Notes: a model not told the origin generated them from the sequence alone. DNA of 64,000 bases from Biomphalaria glabrata (GCF_947242115.1 NC_074718.1:46028199-46092198), one strand, 5' to 3'; counted from the first letter of the stretch, positions 46,901 through 59,059 are shown. Made by a program: numbers and translations.

Positions 46901-49010
46901 TTTGCTATCTTAATATCCATATAGCTGGTGAAGTAAAAGTTCATCAGTCGCTGGGCCATTTGAAGAGCTCTTTGTCAAACTCAGAGATTATTCTAATCAG
47001 GTCTTAAATGTAACTTTTCTATGGGAAGATTGGACAGACATCTTAATGTAGACAGAAAATGTGATTGTTCTACAAATTTATTCTTAAACACTCAAACATT
47101 CATAAATGTTCTCAAATCTTAAGGCAGTTCTCAAACAGAATCGAACTATCCAACTCATCACATTCCATTTAAATTCCTCTTCTGCTATACCATGGCATTA
47201 TGATGTAGCCTGATTTAGACATTTTTAGTTTTTGACATGCTGAAGTTGAAGCTTTGTTTGTTGACTGGCTTGCATTTTGAACATGTTTATGTATTTGTAT
47301 TGATGATGTTTACTTTTGATATCCTTGAGTTATTTTTGTGTAAAACAAGATAAGAAATAGAAAACTTCATTGTTACACTGACTGTTTAAATAGAGCTAAG
47401 TAATTCCCTATTTCCTTCATTTGTTAGTAAATAAAGCAATTGGCTTGTTTTATCAACTACTTTTCATTTGTCATTAATAATTGCATACAATGTTTAATTT
47501 CTTTAAATATCTTTGCATGCTGAACTACCTAGAATGTCATCATTATCCTTTCCTTTAAGTTCCGGAGTATGATGAATGTATATGTCAGATCCTTTCTATG
47601 TGCTAATTTCTTAGTATAAAAAATCAGAACAAATTAATTTCTTAATAAATAAAAATACAAATCATTTTGTTTGAATAAAAACATCATTTTAATCTTGAAA
47701 TAGCTTGAAGAAGCCATCATTTAAGGGAATATCTCATGTTTACTTTTTTACAAATATCTTTCTGAGTCCTACCCTGCGTCACTGCACATTATGGATAAAC
47801 TTTTCTTTATTTATTCTTGATACTGCAGGTCTTATTTGTTCTTCCTGCAGGGGATGCCCTTCAACATAGATGAGGATGTAGAAATAGGGCCAACACCTGG
47901 TCATACAAGAAATGATGTGTTGGTGGTGGTGAAGAAGGCTAATCTTGGAGTATTAGTTGGGTTGGTTGGTTGTTTTTTTGTTGTTGTTGTTAGGTGGTGT
48001 AAGAAAAGTACAACCTTCTGCTTGACACAGAAAATCATGTTGAAGGATTATACTATCCAGCTTTAAAAAGTATGGTTAAAGTTCCCTTTCCAACCTTGCA
48101 ATCAAACGCAAGATGATGTAAAGGTCATATGTTTCTGTGGCCCCCTGGTTCAGAAGCCAAGGGCTTTACTGTTCAGCCATTGGGCCTCCACTTTATTTTC
48201 AAACTGATGTTTAATGTTTTTTCAATTTTGTGTTTCACAGGGGATTTATTTTATTGTGAAGGTGATCTTTTCTCCCCCTCCCTTTGGCTAAAAAAAAAGT
48301 GAGCGACCAAATCTCCAGGTGCAATCAAGATATACCATATTGGAGATGACTGACTTTATCATACCAGGACATGGACCTACGTTTAAGGTGCATTTAAGTT
48401 GTTTTGTCCTTCCCTTTGGCATGAGTCTGTCTTATATGTTTACAGCATTGTCATTTTCCTCTTAAATGATGTGCATTCTTGAAAAGTTTATGTTTGATTT
48501 TAGTAGTATTTAAGTTGATTTAAAAAAAAAAGTTGGATATAAAACCATTTTTTAGATTGATAAGTGTATTGCCAGGCCTAAGGCATTATCTGTTGACTCC
48601 ATGACCTGGTACATTACAGTTTGACCACCCACAATTGTGATTTGTTTTTAATCCAAAATGTAATATCTGCAACTTATAGAATGTATAAAAAAGTAGCCAT
48701 TGGACAAATGTTCAAACTGAAATGTGCTTGTAAATAATAATAATATGGGATTAATACATAATATTAAAACAGTTTAGGCACCAGTATCCAACATTAAGTC
48801 TGATTTGAGCTGATCAGATTTTTAAAGACTGAATTAAGAGACAAAATAAACTAGTGCAAAATTTATTTTTTTTATTCTGAAATTTTTTCCTTCTTTCAGG
48901 TCCCACAAGGCTATAAAAGTCAGAGGATCTTGGACGAACATGAGGAACACATCAGCTCTCCACAGATGACAACATCCACTTCAAAATGTATTATTATTGA
49001 AACTGATTAA
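43982..49010 (+). CDS. MBLAC1: MBLAC1-like metallo-beta-lactamase-fold protein
   Basis: Six exons: 43982-44033, 44846-44948, 46578-46761, 47851-47968, 48241-48387, 48900-49010. All have AG acceptors and GT donors, and phases agree. The product would be about 237 residues, the usual MBLAC1 size. It starts MFDIIVLTEGYTQLDSQ, then GTVRSCSTITLLKGPH, IIVNTGNPWGK, LNGHIEQIGNLNLF, PTPGHTRNDVLVVV, GDLFYCEGDL, EMTDFIIPGHGPTFK. Human MBLAC1 is a metallohydrolase that acts on histone pre-mRNA. Family members carry THGHSDHIGN; here the Thr-His-Gly-His-x-Asp-His ligands read Leu-Asn-Gly-His-x-Glu-Gln, so three of four are lost, and VDTGGPW reads VNTGNPW. TPGH, GD and PGHG remain. Catalysis is therefore unlikely. 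Exon 5 has an A run at about 48290-48298 one base too long, shifting the frame; downstream similarity is perfect in the other frame. It could be a pseudoenzyme with an assembly error, or an early pseudogene. Exon 4's donor was chosen to fit phase. Confidence 0.75.
45032..45115. repeat. 33-bp tandem repeat, 2.5 copies
   Basis: 'agatttgtatcagaacctta...' repeats at 45032, 45065 and 45098 in an intron of the MBLAC1-like gene. Confidence 0.9.
45418..45512 (-). mobile_element. SINE family A fragment, minus strand
   Basis: 'cgaaccctgcaatctattgt' and 'gtggccagcacaatgaccaa' up to 'ttaggtaccc'. Lies in an intron. Confidence 0.75.
46310..46440. repeat. Degenerate tandem repeat of about 30 bp
   Basis: Four to five versions of 'actcttctctttgaggccaagt' with drift, in intron 2 of the MBLAC1-like gene, just upstream of the third exon. 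Confidence 0.7.
48074..48192 (-). mobile_element. SINE family A, internally deleted, minus strand
   Basis: Tail 'ccaaccttgcaatcaaacgc' and 'gatgtaaaggtcatatgttt' joins straight to head 'cagaagccaagggctttact...ttgggcctcc'; the middle is deleted. Intron of the MBLAC1-like gene. Confidence 0.8.
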
Positions 49011-49567
49011 TTGTTTTTTTGTGTGCTTTTTTTGGACAAGTTCTAGATTTCTAGATTATGAAACAAGCAAATAACTATGCATACAACATATCTTTTTTTT
49101 TTAAATATTAAAATTGATATTTCTTGATTTCAGAATCAAGAATGTAGTTGTATTTTAATCCAGAATGCTTCACTAAGCCACCTCTTAACATCTTTATGTT
49201 TCCTATAGTGGATGAAAAATTATACTGAACGAAAGGAACTGCTGAAATAGACGAAGGAAACAGAGGCGATGGAAACGAGGTAATCCTTTTTTTTTTCCCA
49301 TTTACAAATATATTCTGTTATCAGATGTAAGGCTTGCTAAGAATACATCATATGGTCTATTTCTAGGGGTGCACCGGATAGTACTTTTTATATTTGGCTG
49401 GAGCTGAATATTGCCGAATAGTAAAATATGATATTTGGCCGAATCTGGATACCTACATGTCTTGTAAATACCTTGTGTTGATGAAAATTTTGCAAAACTG
49501 TTAAATAACATACCTATATTATTTTTTTTCCTTGTATATACCTTATTGTTTTAAACTCTATTTACTG

Positions 49568-49592
49568 GTTAGGGTTAGGGCCCTAACCCAAC
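49568..49592. other. Telomere-like palindrome
   Basis: 'ggttagggttagggccctaa' followed by 'cccaaccct' is two TTAGGG-type units head to head with CCCTAA units, inside the 49364-51873 element. Confidence 0.7.
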
Positions 49593-51039
49593 CCTGCCTA
49601 ATTAACTAATCTGTGTAGCATGAGTGTCTGTGTATGTGCGACCAACTGTAGAGGGTGTGTGTGGGAGGGTCAATGAAAATATGTAACTAGTTACTAAAGT
49701 AAATTTTTCAAAAGTAAAATCTGGCTTGTATAGTGGGTAGATGTATGTATTCATGAATTTCAGACCAACAGCTGATCATCAGACTTTAAATTTAAAGTCC
49801 AAAGACCGCTTCTGGTTCTGGTTTCAAGGGATTTATACTGATAATAGCTGTTAGTTAATAGTTGGAATCTGAAGCGTTAGTTGGAATCTGAAGCGTTGTA
49901 GATCAATATTTATTGTTTTAGATTAATCCATTTGATGTAAATGATATTAGGTTAACAGCGGGTGCATCAATAATACCTATTTATAGCTTGAACCTTAGAT
50001 GGTGCCGAAACATAGTTTTAATTGTAGTCTTTAGGCCTATTATTGAGATCTGTTTAGATCTACAGTTGTATAGGTCTAAGAGCTTTAGGAAAACCAAATA
50101 TAGAAGAAAAAAAAACTCTTCCACACCCTCCCTACCAAAAAAACCCATAAATAGACTGTATGTTTGACTGATTGTAACAACCTGGTCAGATAGATGTAGT
50201 GGGCTTACACATATAGTCCTAGTATAGTTTGTATTGTTGATGGTGTTGACCATCACACCACGTTTTTTTTACCTTGGGCATATGCAACAGTGTTGAGTGG
50301 TCGTCAGGCAAAAGGATTGGCCTGGTCAATCAAGCATGTAGACTTAGCATACTCGCACACTAATTACAGGGGTTAAGTATTTCTTAACACTCCAGTATAT
50401 GTTTGTTATTTCTTTGCTAGATATAATTGCGTGCCGTAGATCAATTTCTTTTATGTGATTTTAAAATTTACTGTAAGCTTTTCCATTATAAAATAAGTCA
50501 ATAGAATTAAACAATGAAATGAACTTTCTTCACATGCACATCTTTGTTTTATTTTATTGTGCAAAGAACCTATGCCTATGTAAAAAAACACATCTTCCTT
50601 AATTATTTCTGATTTTATTGTGGTTTCTGTAACTGTAACAAAATGGCACGGTAATAAGCCTATAGGTGTTAGGAAAATTAGATCAACCGTAATATTTATT
50701 TACAGTGTAGTATGCTTCCTTAGCACATTGTGTTTTTCCATTCTGGCTTAAAAATGGTCAATCTCTATCAGTAAATTGAGTGAAATAAAATAGGCCTGGT
50801 CGTGTCTTTTACGCCAATATACACAAATCTGAGACTTGTACTTTTTCTACAAAATAATTAGTTACTGGATAACTGGGCTATGCTTTGAGTTTGTTCTGTG
50901 TAGCAAAAGGTCACTCATTTAGTTATTCCAGCTAACTGAGATTTATATCCAAGTAACTAGGCACACAGGAAGAGGTGTGGCCACTAGTACAGTCACATGA
51001 TTGAGATTTTTCTACAAATAAGCAAACTTATTGTCCAGT

Positions 51040-51470
51040 TACTCGTGTAGAGGTGTGGCTCCCTAATTAAGATTTACTACCAAGTAAACAAACTCAGTTC
51101 CCCCATGTGCCCCTTTCCATCGTATCTGACTTGTGGTCACCTGTCAATCATTGAACTCAATGTGATGGACTAAAATAAAAGGGAGTGGGAGTTTTTCATC
51201 TCTACCCCTGAAGATATACCTGGTTACCCGTATAGAGGTGTGGCTTGAAGTCCACCCCCCTACTAATGATTTACTACCAAGTAAACAAACTCTCTCGTAA
51301 GGTGTGACCTCTAGAGAGTGTCAATATGCTGGCATTAAACCTACATCCATCGTATTTGAATTGTTGTCACCTGTCTATCAATAGACTCAATGTGATGGAC
51401 TAAACAAATAAAGAGAGGGGTGGGAGTTGTTCATTTCTACATCTGGAGATATACCCGCACAGCATGACGT
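51040..51470. repeat. Two diverged tandem units of about 210 bp
   Basis: Both units run 'tagaggtgtggct', 'atttactaccaagtaaacaa', 'catcgtat', 'ctcaatgtgatggactaaa', 'gggagtt.ttcat', 'gaagatatacc' or 'ggagatataccc' in order. They lie within the 49364-51873 element. Confidence 0.8.
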
Positions 51471-52464
51471 AGTCAAGGGATATAACATCTTAACATCCTA
51501 ACTAACCCCCTCAAAGGTCAAGACAAAATGAAATTGCATACCATTTGTTGCTCTATATGTAAAACACATATGTAATGTACAGTTTCATTTCTATTTATAT
51601 TAACACACCTTGTCTTTATAATATTTGATGTTTGGTACATATTCATGTAGGCTCTATTTTTAAGCACATTATTATGTTTTAATATTAACATTAATACATT
51701 CTATAACAGATATTGATGGAAGGAGGTCCACTTTGTGCATATTAAATAGGTGTACTTTTTACTATTTGGCCAACTACCTGGCAGTGATATTCGACCGGAG
51801 CCAAATATGGCAGAATGGGGAAAAAAGGCCAGATATTCGACAAAAGCTGGAGCGACTATCCGGTGCACCCCTATAGGCTATCTATTACATTGCTATGAAT
51901 TCAAGAAGAGGGTCTTTTACTTTGTGAAAGGTGAAAGGTTTTGTAATAGACTATAACAACAAGAGTCTCAATTAACACATTGAATTTTTTTAGTCTTCCA
52001 TTCGTCTCCTTTACTCCAGCATCTTGTTATGAGTCTGACCCACTTTTACACACAGTCCTGACTTACACACTTTCTTTGCTGTTCACTCAACCATTTACAT
52101 TCAAGATCAACTGGTCATTTCTTACACAGGCACACACACTGCACTACCAGCCACTCAAAACACATTCACTTACTAAGGTTTTTCTATGACCTTTCGCTTG
52201 TAGGCCTTCATTCAATTCTTTTTCTTGATTTTTCTATTGATTTTCATGTGAGCGAAGAGCTTTACCCTCTTTTAATACTCGAGGTAGCTAACACATATGA
52301 TGTGCTAAATTATAGAATGTAATTCTTATATTAAGGACTGCATCTTAATTTCTAGGCACCTCTTCTCTTTGTCTTGTATAGATAAGTCTAATCAGAGGTA
52401 AGACTCTACTAAGGAAATAACACACAGGGTGTAAGGCCAGAAATATGAAGGCAGTTAACGCTAG

Positions 52465-52905
52465 GAACAATGTCCAACAAGAAGTTGAATACGTAATGAA
52501 GGGAACTGTTGAATGTTGTATTATCTAAACATCTACTACTTCAGAAACTAAAGCCGACCTGACTCAAGAGCTGATGAACAATGTCCAACAAGAAGTTTAA
52601 TACGTAATGAAGGGAACTGTTGAATGTTGTATTATCTAAACATCTACTACTTCAGAAACTAAAGCCGACCTGACTCAAGAGCTGATGAACAATGTCCAAC
52701 AAGAAGTTTAATACGTAATGAAGGGAACTGTTGAATGTTGTATTATTTAAACATCTACTACTTCAGAAACTAGAGCCGACCTGACTCAAGAGCTGATGAA
52801 CAATGTCGAACAAGAAGTTTAATACGTAATGAAGGGAACTGTTGAATGTTGTATTATTTAAACATCTACTACTTCAGAAACTAAATCCGACCTGACTCAA
52901 GAGCT
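52465..52905. repeat. 111-bp tandem array, 4 copies
   Basis: Units starting 'gaacaatgtccaacaagaag' begin at 52465, 52576, 52687 and 52798, almost identical to each other. The last ends at 'aagagctgc'. No coding value. Confidence 0.95.
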
Positions 52906-53071
52906 GCAAAAAAAAGTCTTCTATTAACCTTTTGCTCTACTTCCTAAATCTAGTCCTGGATAAAACACATATGAACTGTGTAAAAGTATATCTAGATTTA
53001 TCCTTGACTATCAGATGTGTTATTTGTTTGCTAGACAACTCAACCCTATTATACCCTATTATATTATATTA

Positions 53072-53245
53072 GGATGGCTGCCTGGTCGTGCGGTTTGTGC
53101 GCTGGACTGTCGTTCGGATTTATCGACCGTCGAGGGTTCAAACCCTGCCCGCTCCCATCCCCCGTCGTCCTGCGGGAGGTTTGGACTAGGAAGTAAACTA
53201 TCTTCAACTCTGAAGGAACATCCGAAACATGTAAAACATTTTACA
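53072..53245 (+). mobile_element. SINE family B, reference copy
   Basis: Head 'ggatggctgcctggtcgtgc' (A-box region) and 'gagggttcaaaccctgcc' (B box), followed by a GC-rich loop 'cccccgtcgtcctgcggga' and body 'gaaggaacatccgaaacatg' ending in a CAAA repeat. A tRNA-derived SINE. Confidence 0.85.
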
Positions 53246-53499
53246 AACAAACAAACATACACAAGAAAAAACACCTGGCAGTCTTTTCATCATTTAAAGC
53301 AAATAATCGACTAGACTAGAATCACTAGACCTATCTGACCAATAGACCAATACAACACACATTTATGGTCTACTGTCCAACATTTAGTGTTCTAGCCTGT
53401 TTATTTTAGGGCAGAGAGGGAGGGGTGTAGATGAAAGTGTTACTTTTTTTTTTCTAGGGTTGATTACCCAGATGCTCTGAGCAGATAACTGTAAATGTG

Positions 53500-54215
53500 T
53501 AAGTCAAGAAATCTAGATCTCAGTACTGCAGACTATAGAATCTATTATATAGGCCAACGCTTCCGAACCATCTGTCAAATGTTTAACTATCTGTTTTAAG
53601 TTGAAACTATAAAAAAGATAAACATCTAAGTTCTCCTATTATTAACAAATTATAGTTTGGCACTAATTAATTAATTAAAACCACCAATTATTGTTCTAAA
53701 ACACTTCAACTTCCCACTGTAAATTAACAAAAGTAAGCAGAGCATGAGATATAAACACAACCATGTGATGTAAACATAACCATGTGACTCAGAAGAAATT
53801 TGGAACAACCCCATTTGCCATCACTGTTCTAGATCAACAAATATTAGATTATAATTTAATCTAAATTTTATACTAATTACTAAATCTAGTAAATTTTAGG
53901 ATCTAATCATTCTATCATTAATTTAGATCTAGTCATCTAGACTAGCGTCACGATTACGCTAGATGTCTAGATCTGGAAAATCTAGATTACTCTAGATTTA
54001 GACTTTACATAGTGACAGAGTAGATGATACTAAAAATTGATAAAGATTTTTAGAATCTAGGTAAGATCTAAAACTATAAGAAGATCCAATACTATAAGAA
54101 CTACTCTGAATTTAGATCTTAACTTGGTCAGAGTCTCTATATTCTATCATGGAGACTATCTAATTTAGTCTAGTAGTAGTAATCTAGATTAGTTTCTAGC
54201 TGTATTCTGTGTTTA
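53500..54215. repeat. AGATCT/TCTAGA-rich AT DNA
   Basis: Dense 'atctagatct' and 'tctagat' words without a fixed period, as at 13.2-14.1 and 38.4-38.9 kb. Confidence 0.65.
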
Positions 54216-54479
54216 ATATATACTTTATAGACTTTTTTAGAATGGTAGAGATATTTAGTATATTATTATGGAATGTATACACACTTCTGGTTAGTGTGAT
54301 TCCAGCCCCCACCTCATTGTGGTTGCCCTGGGGTGGTCAAGAAGAACTGTTTTTTTTTTTTGGTTGTGGTTTCATGGCCACGACCAATGTAAAATAGCCA
54401 CGCAGCTCTGTCCCAGCTTGTTGGAAATATGGCAAGCTTAGTAGCCACTGTACCTGACTCACCAGGTTCGGAATGAAGG

Positions 54480-55120
54480 CAAAAAGCTGGAGGTCAATAT
54501 GCTAGCTGAAGAAGACTTGAACAAGTGAGCCCAGCCAATTTCAACATTATAATACCATTGCACTGAAAGACTGCACAAAACAGGAAGAGTTAAAGATCAC
54601 CTTATCAAACAAGTTCCAGCTCCTAGAAGAGGAGACAGTAGAACAGACATGGCAGAAACTGAAAAAAAACAAAACAGTAAATTTCACATGCCAAGAAGTA
54701 CTGGGTCTCAAGTCATACACCCACAAGGAGTGGAGTTCAGCAGAAACTCTTCAGAAGATCAAGGAAAGAAGAGAGAAGAAAGCAGGCATGAACAACAGTA
54801 AAACAAGAGCAGCAAAAGGAAAAGCACAAAAAAGAATATGCTGAAATAGATAGGAGTATCAAGCATAGCATCAGAACAGACAGGCAAAACTACATTGAAG
54901 CACTAGCAAAAGAAGCAGCTCTTCAGAACAGTACCAAAGAACTGTAACCAGTTATCAAAAATATATCTGGAAAATTTGCCATGTCAGAGAGGCCAGTAAA
55001 GGACAAAAATGGTGACTTGATAACAGACGAAGAGGACAAAAGAAGAGACTGGTCGATCATTTCCAAGAGCTTCTTTACAGACCTACTCCTGTCAACCCAC
55101 CAAAGATACCGCCAGCTGTA
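54480..55120 (+). mobile_element. RTE-like LINE linker fragment, plus strand
   Basis: Across several frames the plus strand reads KFQLLEEETVEQTWQKLK, CQEVLGLKSYTHKEWSSAE, KIKERREKKAGMNNSKTRAA, IRTDRQNYIEALAKEAALQ and SERPVKDKNGDLI. This is the lysine-rich region between endonuclease and reverse transcriptase in the LINE type whose C-terminal half appears at 62771-64000. The fragment stops before the catalytic domain and is well decayed. Confidence 0.7.
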
Positions 55121-55831
55121 AGAGACCTATCAAGTGCAGTGCACCCACTAAAGAGCTGACAATTTATTTGAAGAAGTAGTTGATAACACAAACCATATTC
55201 ATCTATTGGAATCTGCAATAGAAAAATTTGATGTAAAATTCAAGCATATATTGTATTTGTCCTCACTGTCATGAGCTCTTTTGCAGAGTAGTATTGTCTC
55301 TATTCAATAACACTGAAGAAATTTAGATTAGAATATATCTTTCTTGAGTTTAATTTCTTCAAACTTGATTCAAAATCAAATAAGCTATCCAACAATACAA
55401 AAATTAACATGAATCACTTTTATGAAATAGCTGGCTATCTTACAATATTGTCAAATAACTGAAGTACATAAACTACTAGTGGAATAATGACCACTGAACA
55501 ATGACTCATCTAGGAAGCTTCGTGTTGCCTGGCCTTTCTTGCTACATAATTCTTAGTCTTCTACCTATTCCTGACTACTCATGCATGTTTACCTAAACAT
55601 CTCTTCAAGGTCATCTAAAAGAATGACCTATTTACCTAGTCGTTCACTCACACACTCCACTTTTAGCCCACTGGACTAGTTAACTTATTCTTGGAATTAA
55701 GTCACTTAACATTATTTCCTGTACCATGACAAAAATTGTTTTCTTCCTACTTGAGCTATGATTGTACAGAATGTTACTGGTCTCTGCCCAGATTTTCAAC
55801 TGTTCATTGTATTCACAAAACTTTTTTTTTT

Positions 55832-56224
55832 CTAAAAGGCTTCCATTCTGTATTCTGTTTGTTCATTTGGCTTCAAACAAGCTACAGAATGAATGTCTGT
55901 CCTTGTGTTACTTTCATCTCTAATAAGTTCACGATCTCCATCAAATATTTCGCTTAAACCACTCTTGACGACGTCTTGAATCGTTTCTTTGTTCTCCTCA
56001 TCATCTTCTGTACTCTCTTCCTCACCCAGGCTCGCTTTATTAAGTCTGTTTAGTGCCACTCTGACAAATACACTGCCATGTCTCACAAAAAAACTTTTCC
56101 ATCTTGAAAGACCAGGTCCCAACCATCTTTCTTTGCCTTCACACTTGTAAAAAAACTTTGTCATCATTTTCTGATGCTTGAACTTTAGAATGCAGGGCTC
56201 ATTGTATTCTTTCACTTCAATCAA
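55832..56224 (-). mobile_element. Fossil LTR-retrotransposon pol fragment
   Basis: The minus-strand frame contains RWLGPGLSRWKSFFVRHGSV followed by FVRVALNRL and an acidic stretch. This resembles the tail of an LTR-retrotransposon polyprotein after the integrase core. No LTR or other pol part is attached. A remnant only. Confidence 0.45.
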
Positions 56225-56409
56225 CTATAGATGTTATTCTTAATTAGGAGAGAAAGTCTAATTTACACTTTTTTTTCTTAAGTTCATTCGAGAGTAGTAG
56301 TTTCTGTTTGTTTTGACAGGTTGAACTAGAGGAGCAAAAAAGAACTAAAGAAAACCGTAGGAAGAGAATGCGTGAAGTAAAGGAACTGGATATAACAGCT
56401 GACAATCTG

Positions 56410-58000
56410 TGAGTCTTGAAAAATATATTTATTTAATTTTTTTACCATGTTTTTATCAAATATATGAATATGTTTTTTTCTTACTTAAAATGTGAGACAA
56501 ATAAAACAGGGTTCTCAATTCTATATGAATAGAACAATGTCTTCATTAAAGAGCCTTTTTATTAGCCTCTATTTGTTCTGTACATTGTCTACTTTAAGAT
56601 TTAAAATTACATTGCCCCAGCTAATGTGCATTTTGGACATAAATTAAAATAGGATGTCTAAATAAGATAACTTACTAAACTTAAGAGTTGCAATTTCCTA
56701 CTAATACCAATGGATGACACTGTTAGACATTGTTATGTACAAAATAATATCCTAGAATTAGCAAAAAACAAGAACAAAGCTTTTTAAATATATACTCTCA
56801 TTCTGAAACAGTAAAAGGAAAAAAAAAACAATTAACTTAGTGAATGTATTATGAAAACAATGTAAGGAACATCATAATATATAAAGCAAAACATTTTGGC
56901 AAATATTTTTTTAATGGTAAAGTCAGTCTATATCCTCTTAGCACACTCATCAAAAAAATGTAGGCTTTCATTTATTGACTTATTCAGACAGACTTAGCTT
57001 GAAATACATAAAAAGTGAAATTAAAATAATTTTTTTTTTAAAAAAAGCTTATCAGATGATCCAATTATTGTCAGCTTTAGTAGAAAAGGTTGAAGATACT
57101 AGAAAAAGATTAGCACTAGCCTACTATAAACATATACACCTTAGTCAAGAGTGAGACCAACTCATGATCTTTTTAATGCCTATGAAAATGTCTTAGAAGA
57201 AACTGCAACAATAGAAAAATGAGATTTTTGTTAAATATTTTGACAAGATATGGACAATCAGTAGAGAGAGTTTTGTAGGTGAAGGAGAGCTGAGAAAAGT
57301 ACAACCACCACATTTCTATATTTAAATTCCAGTGTTTCTCATACTGGGGAAAGGGAGAGGGGCTTAAAGGTCCTGACAAAGGGGGACGGGGCAGTCAATA
57401 AAATTTTAGAAGCAAAATAAAAGTTTGAATATCATTAAAGTTATCACTCCATGTTTGAATATTAACACACACACAAAAAATGTGATTCTTACCGTTGCTT
57501 CAATAAATTAAAATATTTTAAATAAAAGGCATCCTTCACCTTTTTAGTAGGACCTTTTAAAAATGTATACTGTTTCGTGAGATGTGACAGCATGAAGTCA
57601 TTTCAAAGTAACTCCGCAAATGTGACTTTATGTCTGAGTGGTTGAAATTCTCTCGACTTTTGCGATCATGCCTTAACATTAATAGTCTTTTTTATGCTTG
57701 AGGACATTTGTCTTATTTGTGTATCTATGTTGATCTCAGAAGCTGGTTTTTTTTTAACTTTAAAAAAAAGAAAAAAAAAATTTTAGTCAACTTTCACTTT
57801 TGGATAGTTTCATTTCAGTTTTCTAAATGATTCAACTAAACACTTTATTTCTAATTCATTTTTTTTGATTGACAATGTTTAAAATGAAACCAGTACGTCC
57901 CAACCCTATATTTCAACTGTAATAGGCTTTGCCAGAAATGTCAACTAAAAGTTTATTGCGTAGGCATCAGAAGTTTCTATTTAGTTTCAATTTTTTTTCT
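56410..58000. other. Intron-like AT-rich DNA
   Basis: Between two coiled-coil exon blocks; no gene or repeat family recognised. Confidence 0.4.
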
Positions 58001-59059
58001 TGATCTCAGGGTCAAGTCTCTAGAAAGTTCATTGAAAGAAAAAGAGCATGAGGTGAAACAGGAGCAGCAGAGAAACAGAGATTAGATGCCAAATTTAAGA
58101 ATCTACTCCAGGAGAAAGAAAATATTGAAGCTCAGTGAGTGTTCTCATTATTTTTTGATGAACTTAAGTTGAAACAAATTCACTTTGAAGAGGACTGATT
58201 CTAGATTGGCCTTGAGGGATTGTCAGCTGTAGATGGAAATGTTTTCATTGTCGCTGAACTCTGCAGTAGCTTATATAACCTATATATAAGAACATTAGAT
58301 ACATGCTAGGAAAATATTTTAAATTTCTGCAACATCTTATTTTAAGTCGCTGCTACAGGCCAGTTTACAAAAGGGGGAGGGGGGGGGGATTGGACCAAAA
58401 TTTCCTAAAATTTTTGTAAAGTCTATTCCCATCACTGGTATGTGTAACCACATATAAAACCACACTCCAACATAATCTTTCAGAGACAATACTATATTAA
58501 TATATTGATTGTAAAGTATAACTTAACATTATGTAAAGGATCAATGAAAACAAGGCAGTTGAATCCTTGTTACATAATTCCCAAAATGTTTGCATGATAG
58601 AAGTGTGTTTATTATATAAAAGAGTGAAAAAAAAAAGGTTGATGATGGATCTAGATTTTTATAACTCTAGTGATTCACTAGGAAATGTTAACCTTTCTTT
58701 TCTTTCAGGCTTCAAAAAATACTTGATAATAATTACACAGAGAAGTCAGAGTTGAGTTCTAAGATTAAAAGTCTTCAAGAAGAGAAAAAAAAAGTTTAAG
58801 ATGTAAGAATTTAGTAAACTAGAAATAACATTTATTTCTTTGTCTTTGTCAAATCTATGACTACTGACATTATAGCTTATTGTTATAAAAAAACAACATG
58901 TCAATATGTTAATTGTCCTACAAAGCTCGATAAAACCTTGTTATAGCAACATAAAAATGGCCTACACATCTCGATAGTTATTTCTCGGAAGGTTGGACCA
59001 CACAATGATCCATCTTACACCCAAGTACAAACCAGTTTTAAAAAACAACAAAACCCGTA

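Larger units (their letters stand above)
49364..51873. mobile_element. 2.5-kb DNA transposon with 17-bp inverted ends
   Basis: TAGGGGTGCACCGGATA at 49364 is matched by its exact complement ending at 51873. Next to the ends, 'tttggccgaatctggata' and 'gatattcgaccggagcc' also look related in inverted order. No transposase frame is present. The style (short AGGGGTG ends) fits hAT-type non-autonomous elements; an exact 8-bp duplication is not visible (GGTCTATT against GGCTATCT). It lies in the first intron of the coiled-coil fragments. Confidence 0.8.
49209..58802 (+). pseudogene. Coiled-coil protein gene fragments, unidentified
   Basis: Four exon-like blocks share strand, splice signals and charged heptad-rich coding: 49209-49279 (WMKNYTERKELLK, stop, TKETEAMETR), 56320-56408 (ELEEQKRTKENRRKRM), 58010-58134 (LVKSLESSLKEKEHEV, then DAKFKNLLQEKENIEA in a shifted frame) and 58709-58802 (LQKILDNNYTEKSELSSKI). 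Phases of the last three agree at the junctions (CT+G, CA+G). Breaks: an in-frame TAG in the first, one base too few in the third, and one A too many in an A9 run in the fourth. The product would be a long alpha-helical rod; I do not recognise the gene. It may continue beyond 58.8 kb, where only LINE sequence is seen. Whether the first block belongs with the others is uncertain, because 7 kb of transposons lie between. Confidence 0.5.

Noticed and set aside
53059-53274. Minus-strand 71-codon frame
   Set aside because: It is the reverse of SINE B.
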